DNA of 64,000 nucleotides from Undibacterium pigrum (GTDB lineage: Bacteria; Pseudomonadota; Gammaproteobacteria; Burkholderiales; Burkholderiaceae_D), in the NCBI RefSeq assembly GCF_003201815.1, contig NZ_QJKB01000001.1, positions 930,001 to 994,000 on the forward strand, in the 5' to 3' direction. The notes under the pieces were generated by a model. The model did no database searches, was not told the DNA's origin, and saw only the letters and a program-made list of their open reading frames with translations. This document shows positions 36,956 to 47,400 of the stretch, one piece after another. A program made the position numbers and the translations under genes. The stretch's first letter is position 1. Every line of letters starts with the position of its first letter.

Positions 36956-38005
36956 TCAAATTATCATGTCAGGTTGCGCAGGCGTGGCCTGGACAACACA
37001 ATTGTTTCCTGCATTTCTGGCGGAAAGCAGGGCTTTTTCTGCAAGGCTAACTAAGGCTTCCGGCTCTACATCCGGAAAAATATCTGTCGATGCAGTACCG
37101 GCACTGATGGTTAAGGCTGTATCCACGGAATCGATACTTTCCGGGTGCATGAGGACTGAAGCACGAATACGCTCACCCACTGCAGTGGCCACCAGATGTG
37201 AAGCACCCGGCAAAACCACCAGCAACAGATCAGTGCCAAAGCGCCCCAGCGCATCGAATGGACGTACGCAAGAGCGGATGCGACTGACGGTTTTTACCAA
37301 AATCATGTCAGTCGCGGCAACCCCGTGCACCTCACGCAAATGCTCCATCTGATCAACACTGGCAATCAGCAATGCCAGTGGCTTCATGGCTTTGGCGCAG
37401 CGCTCCATCTCCAGCTTAAGGGAGCGTACGATGGCGGATTTATTCCATGTCCCTAACAACGGGTCTATCAGTGAATCGCGCTTCAGATTGCGGTTTTGTT
37501 TAATGACTTCGAGCTGGCTTTGATACAAGGCACCAAAAGCCATCTCACGCTCAGCCATGGAAGCTAGATCAGACAGCGATTGCCGCTCTTCATCACCCAG
37601 ATCACGAGGTTGGTAATCAATCAGGATAACGCTACCTATGAGCTGATTGGTGTGATCGAAAATGGGATTAGATGCAAAAAAACGTATTTGAGGCTCACCC
37701 GCTACCAGCGGGTGCTTGCCCAGATGCTCATGCAAACGCAAATCAGGTATGACCAGAATTTCGTCTGCAGGTGGTATGGAGTCACTAAATGCGGCCTCCA
37801 TATTGGTGATGGAATGTACCAGATGCTCAAATCGCGGGACAAGCTGCCCAAGACTGATGAAACAGTTGGCCACATTGAACAACTTGATACCAAGTCGCTC
37901 AAAGCGGCCCAGGCGCAATTCCATCCGCTCTGAAACCATGCGTTCAAAACCCGAACTGACCGGGGTCGTCGTAGTTGGACTGGAACGATCTAGGTTCGTT
38001 GACAT
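36956..38005 (-). CDS. GAF domain protein with degenerate GGDEF domain
   Basis: The 349-aa cytoplasmic protein has an N-terminal GAF-like sensor (about residues 25-155) and a C-terminal GGDEF fold (about 175-345, starting SLIDPLLGTWNKSA). The signature is broken: GGDEF reads GTDLL at 257-261, so the catalytic glutamate is leucine. The first metal aspartate of the D-x-D motif is serine (ASVDQ, S217). It therefore should not make c-di-GMP. It lies between guaB (41-nt gap) and guaA (3-nt gap). A nucleotide-sensing role linked to GTP level is a reasonable but untested inference. Confidence 0.85.
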   Translation of the reverse strand: MSTNLDRSSPTTTTPVSSGFERMVSERMELRLGRFERLGIKLFNVANCFISLGQLVPRFEHLVHSITNMEAAFSDSIPPADEILVIPDLRLHEHLGKHPLVAGEPQIRFFASNPIFDHTNQLIGSVILIDYQPRDLGDEERQSLSDLASMAEREMAFGALYQSQLEVIKQNRNLKRDSLIDPLLGTWNKSAIVRSLKLEMERCAKAMKPLALLIASVDQMEHLREVHGVAATDMILVKTVSRIRSCVRPFDALGRFGTDLLLVVLPGASHLVATAVGERIRASVLMHPESIDSVDTALTISAGTASTDIFPDVEPEALVSLAEKALLSARNAGNNCVVQATPAQPDMII

Positions 38006-38046
38006 ACCAATCTCCGGGCATCCTCAATTCGGGTCATGCATCCCTC

Positions 38047-39534
<1,488 letters not shown>

Positions 39535-39610
39535 TTATACAGAAAACTTGCGAAGTCGTCTTGCTCCGTGTAAAACTCTCAAATAATTACATGTTTCTTG
39601 AAAGCACATT

Positions 39611-40114
39611 ATGTCTATTTCACGCCTTGCCTGCTCCATTTTGTTGACGACTATGTTCTGCGCCAGCGCTCAGGCGCAATATGTCTGGCTCGATGAAAAA
39701 GGTAGTAAGCAGTATTCGGATATGCCGCCACCGAAATCTGTCCCGAAGAACAAGATACTGAAAGCACCTGGTGGAGTACCAAAACCAGTGGCAACTGCCT
39801 CAGAAGAAAAACCTGCATCCTCTGCCAGTGAAGCATCTGCCAAACTTGAGAAACCAGTAACTACAGCAAGCAAAAACGAAGATTTCAACAAGCGCAAAGC
39901 TGAACAGGCAGAAAAAGATAAAAAAGCGGAAGAGGAAAAGACAGCCGCCGCAGACAAGGCAAAAAATTGCGAAAGAGCGCGCGGCTACCAACAAACTCTG
40001 AATTCCGGGGCGCGCATCAGTCGCACTGACAAAAACGGTGAAAAAAGTTATTTGACAGATGCCCAGCGCGAACAAGAAGCCGCTGATGTGAAAAAAGCCT
40101 TGGCCGGCTGCTAA
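39611..40114 (+). CDS. DUF4124 domain secreted protein
   Basis: The 167-aa protein has a signal peptide (residues 1-22, ending ASAQA) and an N-terminal DUF4124 segment (QYVWLDEKGSKQYSDMPPP). A Lys/Glu/Ala-rich helical linker follows (about 85-120), then a C-terminal part with C119 and a final C167 that could pair. DUF4124 proteins are common in Betaproteobacteria as periplasmic or envelope proteins of unknown function. It is divergent from guaB and converges on rnfH. Confidence 0.85.
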   Translation: MSISRLACSILLTTMFCASAQAQYVWLDEKGSKQYSDMPPPKSVPKNKILKAPGGVPKPVATASEEKPASSASEASAKLEKPVTTASKNEDFNKRKAEQAEKDKKAEEEKTAAADKAKNCERARGYQQTLNSGARISRTDKNGEKSYLTDAQREQEAADVKKALAGC

Positions 40115-40122
40115 TAAAACAT

Positions 40123-40160
40123 GCTCAGAGTAAGCGTTATTAGTTCTGAGCCTGCTTTTT
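40123..40160 (+). terminator. Possible terminator for the DUF4124 gene
   Basis: GCTCAGA (40123-40129) pairs with TCTGAGC (40145-40151) over a 15-nt loop, followed by CTGCTTTTT. The right arm overlaps the last codons of the convergent rnfH, so the assignment is tentative. Confidence 0.4.
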
Positions 40161-40436
40161 AGCTCTGCGCCTGCGCGCCTCCATCGGATCAGCGATCAGG
40201 GGGCGATAGATTTCCACTCTATCCGCTGCGTGTATAGTTGTATCCAGAGCCTTGAGTTTGCCGAAAATGCCCACCTTAAGGATGGAGACATCAATTTCTG
40301 GATGCATCTGTACGATGCCGCTTTGCTGTATTACTTGTAGTATGCTTGCATCAGCGGCAACTTGCAGATCCAGCAGACTGGTTTTATGAAGTCCGGCATA
40401 ACAGACTTGAACCTGTATTCTGGCATGCTCAGCCAT
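40140..40436 (-). CDS. rnfH: RnfH family ubiquitin-like protein
   Basis: The 98-aa protein is an RnfH-type beta-grasp (ubiquitin-like) protein: RIQVQVCYAGLHKTSLLDLQV, VGIFGKLKALDTTIHAADRVEIYRPLIADP, then a basic C-terminus RRRRAKKQ. The function is not settled. It pairs with ratA, as commonly seen; its ATG overlaps the ratA 3' end by 8 nt. The frame to 40472 lies deeper inside ratA and is unlikely to be the start. Confidence 0.9.
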   Translation of the reverse strand: MAEHARIQVQVCYAGLHKTSLLDLQVAADASILQVIQQSGIVQMHPEIDVSILKVGIFGKLKALDTTIHAADRVEIYRPLIADPMEARRRRAKKQAQN

Positions 40437-40860
40437 ATAAAGCCTCGGCACGAGCGCAGAATGAATCAACAAAGCTATTGGCGATCTTGGAAAAAACCGG
40501 ACCGATCAAGTGCTCAAGCAGTTTACTGGAAAATTCATAATTCAGCTCAAATTCAATCTTACAGGCATCAGCTCTTAACTCGGTGAATTTCCAGCCGCCG
40601 GACAATTGTTTGAAAGGCCCGTCAACCAGATTCATCGCTATTGAATGAGGCCGTTGATTTTTATTGCGAGTTGTAAAATGCTGTTTTAAACCATGATAAT
40701 TAATAGAAATAGTAGCAACCAATTCGTCATCAATGCGCTCGGCCACTTTTACTCCACCACACCACGGTAGAAACTGAGGGTAATTTTCAACTTGATCAAC
40801 CAAAGCAAACATTTGCTCTGTGCTGTAAGCTACGAAAACTGTTTTATGTACAACTGCCAT
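40429..40860 (-). CDS. ratA: RatA-type SRPBCC (START-like) protein
   Basis: The 143-aa protein has the START/SRPBCC fold of the RatA / coenzyme Q-binding (COQ10-like) family: VFVAYSTEQMFALVDQVENYPQFLPWCGG and VDGPFKQLSGGWKF. In E. coli RatA was reported to interfere with ribosome subunit joining, while the eukaryotic relatives bind ubiquinone, so the role is open. I chose the ATG at 40860; the frame to 40929 extends toward the smpB promoter region. It is coupled to rnfH and divergent from smpB. Confidence 0.9.
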   Translation of the reverse strand: MAVVHKTVFVAYSTEQMFALVDQVENYPQFLPWCGGVKVAERIDDELVATISINYHGLKQHFTTRNKNQRPHSIAMNLVDGPFKQLSGGWKFTELRADACKIEFELNYEFSSKLLEHLIGPVFSKIANSFVDSFCARAEALYG

Positions 40861-40921
40861 CAAGAAGAACCATTTGGTAGAATCACAGGTTCGCATTTTA
40901 ACCGAGTCGCAGTCAGTACCA

Positions 40922-40939
40922 AAATGCATTCATGCATTT
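40922..40939. promoter_or_regulatory. Inverted repeat in the ratA-smpB intergenic region
   Basis: AAATGCAT-TC-ATGCATTT is a perfect 8-bp inverted repeat with a 2-nt spacer in the 111-nt divergent gap, 33 nt before the smpB ATG. It could be an operator; no regulator is implied by the sequence. Confidence 0.35.
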
Positions 40940-40971
40940 CCACACTCTAAATTGATCAATTTTCATCCTAC

Positions 40972-41421
40972 ATGAGCATCGCTGATAATAAAAAAGCATT
41001 CCACGATTACTTTATCGAGGAACAATACGAAGCTGGCATCGTCCTGCAAGGCTGGGAAGTCAAAGCCATACGCGCTGGTCGTGCGCAGTTGAAAGAGGCC
41101 TATGTCATTGTCAAGAATGGCGAAATCTTCTTGTTCGGAGCCCATATTGGCGCCCTGCCGACTGCCTCCACTCACATTCACCCCGACTCTGTACGCACAC
41201 GTAAATTATTGTTAAATGCAGCAGAAATCAGCAAACTGATAGGCAAAGTCGAGCGATCAGGCTACACCATGGTGCCACTGAATTTGCACTTTACCAAGGG
41301 GCGTATTAAATGCCAGATAGGTCTTGCCAAAGGTAAAAAGCAACATGACAAGCGTGATACAGAGAAAGAAAAAGACTGGCAACGTGAGCAACAAAAAATT
41401 ATGAAGCAGAACCGACGTTGA
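40972..41421 (+). CDS. smpB: SsrA-binding protein (trans-translation)
   Basis: SmpB binds tmRNA and brings it to stalled ribosomes for trans-translation. The 149-aa protein has the family motifs [31 protein letters not shown], the LNAAEI segment, and the basic C-terminal tail [20 protein letters not shown] that inserts in the decoding centre. The tmRNA gene itself is not in the window. It is divergent from ratA-rnfH, a frequent arrangement. Confidence 0.97.
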   Translation: MSIADNKKAFHDYFIEEQYEAGIVLQGWEVKAIRAGRAQLKEAYVIVKNGEIFLFGAHIGALPTASTHIHPDSVRTRKLLLNAAEISKLIGKVERSGYTMVPLNLHFTKGRIKCQIGLAKGKKQHDKRDTEKEKDWQREQQKIMKQNRR

Positions 41422-41444
41422 TTTTGCAGAGGAAAAAGAAGGGG

Positions 41445-41810
41445 TTAACGAGCAGGCTTATATAACTCATGGCCAACATCCTGGATCTGGCGACGCAAGG
41501 CGCGTCGCTCTTCTGGAGTCAGGCGATTGGATTTCTGGGTTTCATCCGCTGCGCCACAAGCACGTTCACCTGCGTGACGCAGATCACTACAGCGTTCAAG
41601 TAAACTGTTTTTTTCGCCCCGCTTACTGAGCTGCCTCTCACGCGTCTTGTCGACCTTGCGAGCATTCTCATCTTTATGCTGTACGTTAGCACCGTTGAAA
41701 CGCCCCCAGAGACTTGTACCTCCGTTACTGCGATTACCGTCTGCCATTGCGCTACCAGCCATCACCAGCGACAACATCAGGACAGAAATTTTTTTGTACG
41801 GTATATTCAT
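41445..41810 (-). CDS. Small secreted hypothetical protein
   Basis: I do not recognise this 121-aa protein. It has a clear signal peptide (residues 1-23, ending AGSAMA). The mature part is very polar and basic, with two cysteines (ERCSDLRHAGERACGAADE) that may form a disulfide and a helical C-terminus (LTPEERRALRRQIQDVG). It converges on smpB and is divergent from the OmpR-type gene. It is probably periplasmic. Confidence 0.72.
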   Translation of the reverse strand: MNIPYKKISVLMLSLVMAGSAMADGNRSNGGTSLWGRFNGANVQHKDENARKVDKTRERQLSKRGEKNSLLERCSDLRHAGERACGAADETQKSNRLTPEERRALRRQIQDVGHELYKPAR

Positions 41811-42054
41811 CGACTTGAAAAAGAATGCTCTTGCAGCAGAAAAAGCAGATGATGCAAGCTAAGGATACAAACGCACTAAGGCGGACTGCAATTCTATGCG
41901 CAAAGCTATTGCCTTGCTAGCCTCATCTGCATTGAATTTAGTTTACGATAGCGGCATTAAATACGAAGACCCTTTCAGTAAAGTATGTAACAGTTTGTAA
42001 TCAAGATTATTAAATTTGTTTGCAAGCCCTGTCGATGCCAGTAATATTAAGCCC

Positions 42055-42822
42055 ATGAACACTACACCCCCTACAACAGACTCCACAAACACCAGCTCCA
42101 GCAGCCCAAAGGCTAAAATCCTGGTTGTCGATGACGACCTTCGCTTGCGCGATTTACTGCGCCGCTATCTGACCGAGCAGGGATTTCAGGTCGTCAGCGC
42201 CGAAAACGCTCAGGCCATGAATAAACTCTGGATACGCGAACGCTACGATATGCTTGTGCTTGACCTCATGCTTCCTGGTGAAGATGGCCTCGCAATATGC
42301 CGCCGCCTGCGTGGAGCTGGCGATAAAACGCCCATCATCATGCTGACGGCCAAAGGTGAGGAAGTTGACCGTATTATCGGTTTGGAAATGGGTGCCGACG
42401 ATTACTTGCCTAAACCTTTTAGTCCTCGTGAGCTGGTAGCCCGCATCAATGCGGTACTCCGTCGTAAAGCTCCGGATGAATTGCCAGGGGCACCTTCTGA
42501 TGGCCCACAGACCTTTGCCTTCGGTGACTTTGTGCTCGATCTTGGTACACGCACGCTAAAAAAACACAATGAAAACATCTCACTGACGACAGGTGAATTT
42601 TCTGTCTTGAAAGTTTTTGCCCGCCATGCCCGTCAGCCATTGTCCAGAGAAAAACTCATGGAACTGGCACGCGGCCGTGAATATGAAGTATTTGACCGCA
42701 GCCTGGACGTACAAATTTCACGCCTGCGCAAACTGATAGAGCCTGATCCAAGCAATCCACTTTACATACAAACAGTATGGGGACTGGGCTATGTGTTCAT
42801 CCCTGATGGTCAGTCGCATTAA
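42055..42822 (+). CDS. ompR: OmpR-family response regulator
   Basis: The 255-aa regulator has a receiver domain (about residues 20-138) with the acidic pocket DDD at 26-28, phospho-acceptor D70 (LVLDLMLPGEDG) and K in LPKPFSPRE. A C-terminal winged-helix DNA-binding domain follows (about 155-250, RNA polymerase contact region RLRKLIEPDPSNPLYIQTVWGLGYVF). It is very similar to OmpR. I chose the ATG at 42055; a TTG at 42016 would add 13 residues. The partner kinase follows 46 nt downstream. Confidence 0.93.
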   Translation: MNTTPPTTDSTNTSSSSPKAKILVVDDDLRLRDLLRRYLTEQGFQVVSAENAQAMNKLWIRERYDMLVLDLMLPGEDGLAICRRLRGAGDKTPIIMLTAKGEEVDRIIGLEMGADDYLPKPFSPRELVARINAVLRRKAPDELPGAPSDGPQTFAFGDFVLDLGTRTLKKHNENISLTTGEFSVLKVFARHARQPLSREKLMELARGREYEVFDRSLDVQISRLRKLIEPDPSNPLYIQTVWGLGYVFIPDGQSH

Positions 42823-42868
42823 TATTTTTTGTTTACTTCTTATTTATTGTTTTTCTGATCAATCTTGA

Positions 42869-44230
42869 ATGCGTGACTATCTGAACGGTCTGGAATGGCT
42901 AAAAAGCGGACTGTTCTGGCGCACTTTTTTCATGCTGGCTGCACTGGTAACAGCCAGTATGATTGCCTGGATGTCGAATTTCCGCACCCTGGAAACCACT
43001 CCCAGGGCACAGCAACTGGCAGCGCAGATAGTCTCCATAGTCACCATTACGCGCGCCGCCCTCGCCCACTCAGCACCGGAAAAACGCCAGGAACTCTTGC
43101 GTGACCTGGCGACGAAAGAGGGCGTGCAAATTTACCTGCTGGAAGACAGCGACCGCGTCGAAGAACCTGAACTCACGCCGTTTTTTCTGGAATCCAGCCC
43201 TTTGATGAAGAAGGGCCTGGGCAACAACACTCGCTTCGCCAGCCAGATCAATGGTATCAGTGGCTTCTGGATCAGTTTTGATATAGAAGATGATCATTAT
43301 TGGTTGAGGCTGGAACAAAGCCGGCTCGATCCGCCCATAGGCCAGCAATTGTTGAGCTGGGCTGTACTGACCCTGTTTTTAACTTTACTGGGCGCGGCAA
43401 TTATCTCCAAATTGATTAATGATCCTTTATCCCGCTTGAGCAATGCAGCTCGTGCGGTTGCAAAAGGCAAGCAGCCACCGCCGCTACCGCAAAAAGGCCC
43501 TAAAGAAATTCGCGAAACCAATTTGAGTTTCAACAGCATGATGGAAGATCTGGTCAGGATAGAATCAGACCGCTCCATCATTCTGGCAGGTATCTCGCAT
43601 GACTTACGCACCCCGCTTGCGCGCATGCAGCTTGAAGTGGAAATGGCAAACTTGAGCGATGACGCCAGAACTGGTATGCAATCTGACCTTCAGCAAATGG
43701 ATGACATCATCAGTCAGTTCCTCGACTATGCCAAACCGCTGGACAAGGTAGAGTTCGAACGCATCAACATCAGCGAAGTCATGCAACAAGTGATTGATGA
43801 AGCTTTCCGCTTCCAAAATCTGCGTCTGCGCACTGCCATTACGCCAGATATCCATGTCAACGGTAACCTCACCGAACTCAAGCGCTTGTTCAATAACATC
43901 GTAGAGAATGCCTGTCGCTATGGCAAAACCTCTGGCTCCCCCGTCATTACTCTCGATGTCCAATGCTCACGCAAAAACAAAGACCGCAAACTGGGAATAC
44001 AAATCAGTTTTCGCGATCACGGTTTAGGTGTACCAGAACAAGACCTGGTCAGGCTATTACGCCCATTTACTCGTGGCGACGCCTCTCGCAGCCAGGCTAA
44101 TGGTTCCGGCCTTGGTCTGGCAATCGTCGATCGCATCATTAAAAGCCATGGCGGCAAATTGCGCATCTACAACCATGCTGAAGGTGGTTTCGTGATTGTG
44201 ATCGCGCTGCAAGAATCAAAGGAAGCTTGA
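42869..44230 (+). CDS. envZ: EnvZ-like sensor histidine kinase
   Basis: The 453-aa inner-membrane kinase has TM1 at about residues 18-36, a periplasmic sensor of about 120 residues, TM2 at about 160-180 and a HAMP domain. The HisKA domain carries phospho-acceptor H244 (GISHDLRTPLARMQLEVEMA), and the ATPase domain has N (NNIVENACRYG), DHGLGVP and GSGLGLAIVDRI boxes. The layout and the H-box match EnvZ. It is the partner of the adjacent OmpR-like regulator. What it senses cannot be read from sequence. Confidence 0.92.
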   Translation: MRDYLNGLEWLKSGLFWRTFFMLAALVTASMIAWMSNFRTLETTPRAQQLAAQIVSIVTITRAALAHSAPEKRQELLRDLATKEGVQIYLLEDSDRVEEPELTPFFLESSPLMKKGLGNNTRFASQINGISGFWISFDIEDDHYWLRLEQSRLDPPIGQQLLSWAVLTLFLTLLGAAIISKLINDPLSRLSNAARAVAKGKQPPPLPQKGPKEIRETNLSFNSMMEDLVRIESDRSIILAGISHDLRTPLARMQLEVEMANLSDDARTGMQSDLQQMDDIISQFLDYAKPLDKVEFERINISEVMQQVIDEAFRFQNLRLRTAITPDIHVNGNLTELKRLFNNIVENACRYGKTSGSPVITLDVQCSRKNKDRKLGIQISFRDHGLGVPEQDLVRLLRPFTRGDASRSQANGSGLGLAIVDRIIKSHGGKLRIYNHAEGGFVIVIALQESKEA

Positions 44231-44438
44231 GTCCTTACACGTAGACGCACTTAGTCAAAAATTCCAACACACGTATAAGGTGGCAAAGCCGCACGTCAAC
44301 ATGCAGACCGCTGATGGCAGAAATGTACCAGGAATCCATATCGCCATTCAATATGGTGTCATCCAAGGATGCAAAGGCTAGAATTTTCGAGCCTGATTGA
44401 CGCTAGCTGCCAGCGTTTTTCATAAAATTTTTACCCAT

Positions 44439-44466
44439 AAAAAATGCCGCGCAATTGCGCGGCATT
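44439..44466 (-). terminator. Rho-independent terminator after the giant coiled-coil gene
   Basis: AATGCCGCGCAATTGCGCGGCATT is avoided in full here: the stem is AATGCCGCGC (44443-44452) with its perfect complement (44457-44466). On the minus strand it is followed by six T. It lies 21 nt past the stop of the 1906-codon gene. Confidence 0.88.
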
Positions 44467-44487
44467 CTGGTTCAGAACAGCTTAAGC

Positions 44488-47400
44488 TTAACGATTACCT
44501 GCCAAAGCCAGTTGTGTAGCAGCAGTTTTACTACCCTCTTCCGCCTGAGCTGGAGTAGTGTCAGCAGGAACAGCCAACTCGTAACTCATGTGTAAGCCAG
44601 TATCCACTTTTTGCACTGGTGCCACTTGTTCTAGCGTAGCAGTTTTTTGAGTGACTGCACGCGAAGCTGCCGTACCGTTTACAGCAAAATTACTGAAACC
44701 GGCAAAGCCTGCAAAACCAGCACACAATAACAAGCCAGCAATGACCGATGGGCGCAGGCGGAAGCGTTTTTGCACTTCACCTTGCTGAACAGTAGCATCA
44801 TAAGCCACGGCGATTGGTGCTGCTGCCAGCATTTGCTCAACCTGTTGACGCCATTCTTCCGATGTTTGTCTATTGCTCAGCAGTTTGCTGATCAATGCCT
44901 GGGCCAGTTGTTCAGCTTCCTGATGTTCAGCTTCCAGCGTTTGTTTTGCCATTTCTGCCTCAGCTTGCAATTCTTCTTGCTGTTGCTGTATTTGCAGTCT
45001 GTTTTGCTCTTGCCATTCTCTGGCCGATGCCAGCGCTTGCTCAATAAAAGCCTGGGCTGCAGCTTGTTGCTCCGCACGTTGTTGCAACATGGCTTGCAGT
45101 TCTGCTTCGTCGGCTGCCTGTTTTTCCAAATGCGCTTGCAAGGCTTTTTCGTCTGCGATGCGTTTTGCTGCAGCATCTGCCAGTGCCTGTTGTTTTTGCT
45201 GGGTTTGTGATTCAACCGCTATCAATTGCTGTTGCAGTTCTTCTTGCAATGTTACTTCCAATGACAATTGTTCTTCGAGTTTGGCTTGCAAGGCACTTTG
45301 CTCTTCCATACGTTTGGCGATAGCTGTATTAAGCGCGTGTTCTTTCTCCAGCCTTTGTGCTTCAGCCGCTTCCAGTTTGGATGCCAGTTCAGCCTGCAAT
45401 ACTGTTTCTACTGCCAAGGCCTGCTCAGCTTGCTTGAGCAAGTCATTCTCTTTCTCTGCACGTGCAGCGAAGCTTGCGGCCAAAGCTTGCTCTTTTTCCA
45501 GTCGCTGCATTTCGGCGACTTGCAGTTTTGAAGCAAGTTCAGCTTTCAATTCTGCCTCTGCTACCAAGGCTTGCTCGGCGTGGGCCAGCAGTGTGTTTTC
45601 TTCTTCAACAAGTGCGGCGATAGCTGCGGCCAAGGCTTGTTCTTTTTCCAGTCTCTGGGCTTCCAGAGTTTCAAGCTGGCTTTCTTCCAGTAATTTGGCA
45701 CGCAATTCTGGCAACGCTTGTTCGTCAGCAGCGATTTGCAGGGCTGTGGCCTCTGCGATCTCACGTTCCAGCGCCAGCTTTTCCTGTTCCAGCGCATTGG
45801 CGATCAGCAGTTGTTCCGCGCGTTGTTTACTTTGTTCTGCCAGCTCTGATTCCAAACGTACGCGTTCTTCTGTCGCATTAATGACCAGACGCTCGGCTTC
45901 CATTTTTTCTTCAATGAGGCGCAAGGCATCCTGTGTCATTTGCAAGCTATCCATCTCCATCTGTTTTTGCTGCTGGATGGTGATGATTTCGCGCTGTGCC
46001 AGTTCTGCACGTTGTTGCTCTGCTTGTTGCAGGATGAATAATTCTTCCGCGCGAGTCTGTGCTGCTTCAGTGGCTTGCTGCTCGGATATTGCCAGTGCAT
46101 TTGCCAACTCAGTTGCTTCTTTTTCGCTTTGCAACCTGGCCTGAATGGCGACATTGGCATCTTGCTCAGCATTGGCGCGAATTTCGCACAGACTCAGATA
46201 TTCTTGCTCAGCCAGTTTGCGTTGTTCTGCTTCTCGCGCTGCTTTTTGTTCTGCAGCCAGTTTTTGCTGTACCAGGCTCAATGCTTCAAGCTCACTGGAA
46301 GCGCGCTGGTTTTCAGTCATGGTCAGCGCCTCTGCTTCGCGCAATCTGGTTTCTGTCGCTTCTGCTGCCAGACGCTGCGCTTCAGCATGTTCAGCGGAAC
46401 GTGCCAGCAAGGCCTGCTCAGCATTTGCCAGGCGCAAGGTAGCTTCCAGAGCTTCTTGCTCTTTATAAGCACGTTCGCTTGCAGCTTCTGCAAATTCACG
46501 TTCTATTGCCAATTTGGCTTGCAGTGTGATTTCTGCTGATTCTTCCTGTTCCAGCTTGGTTTTCAGTTCAGCGCTGATTTGCTGTTCAACAGCGATTTTT
46601 TCCTGACTGGCACGGCTCAACTCCAGCAGCAAGGCGGTTTTTTCTTCGAGTGCGACAGCTGCCTGACGCTTGATCAGTGCTTCCTGAGCCGCTTGTGCCA
46701 GCCATTGTTTTTCGGTTTCATTGAATTTTTCTGCCAGTTCGCGCGCCTGTGCTTCAGCAGCCTGACGCTCAGTGATCAATTTGTATTGCGCTTGTTCTGC
46801 CACCAGGCGCGCTTCTGCTTCTGCAGTAGCTGCCAGCTCTGCCTGTTGCTTGGCTGTCAGGCTATCCAGTACGGCTTGCTCCGCAGCGATACGTTGCTGT
46901 TGTGCAGCCAACAATTCCTGCTCTTGTTGCAAGCGTTGTGCCAGCAGTTCAGCCATCAGGCTTTGCGCGTCAGCATGAGCAGCCAATTCCTGGAACAGGG
47001 CTTTTTCTGATGCCAGGGTTGCTTCAGTTGCGGCACGAATGATTTTTTCTGCACGGGCTCGGGCTTCAGCAAATTGCTGTGCTTCGGTTTCACTGGACAA
47101 GCGGCTTTGTACGTCTTCATGCGCTTCTTGTTCTGCCTGCAATCTGGCCGTTGTGGTATTTACCAAAGCCTGATCATCTGCCAGACGCTGTTGCAAGACA
47201 GCGTCAAGTTCAGCAACTTTTTTATTCTTTTCAATGACCAGTTCGTGGGCTTTATGCTGGCTGGCAGCATAGGCTTGCGCCTGGATTTGCAATGCCTGCT
47301 CAGCTTGCAATTTGGCCGCTGTCAATTCATTGGCTTCTTGCTCTGCCCTGGCCCTAACGGCTGCAGCCTGTGCATGTTGCTGCTCTGCTTTTGCTCTGGC

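Noticed and set aside
45089-46144. Long plus-strand open frame (351 codons, Ser/Ala/Cys-rich) opposite the giant coiled-coil gene
   Set aside because: It is the antisense shadow of a repetitive Ala/Glu/Gln-rich gene, whose complement rarely makes stops. No ribosome binding site or family match was seen; the same holds for the frames at 46075-46539, 47074-47829, 47370-48056 and 49415-50128.
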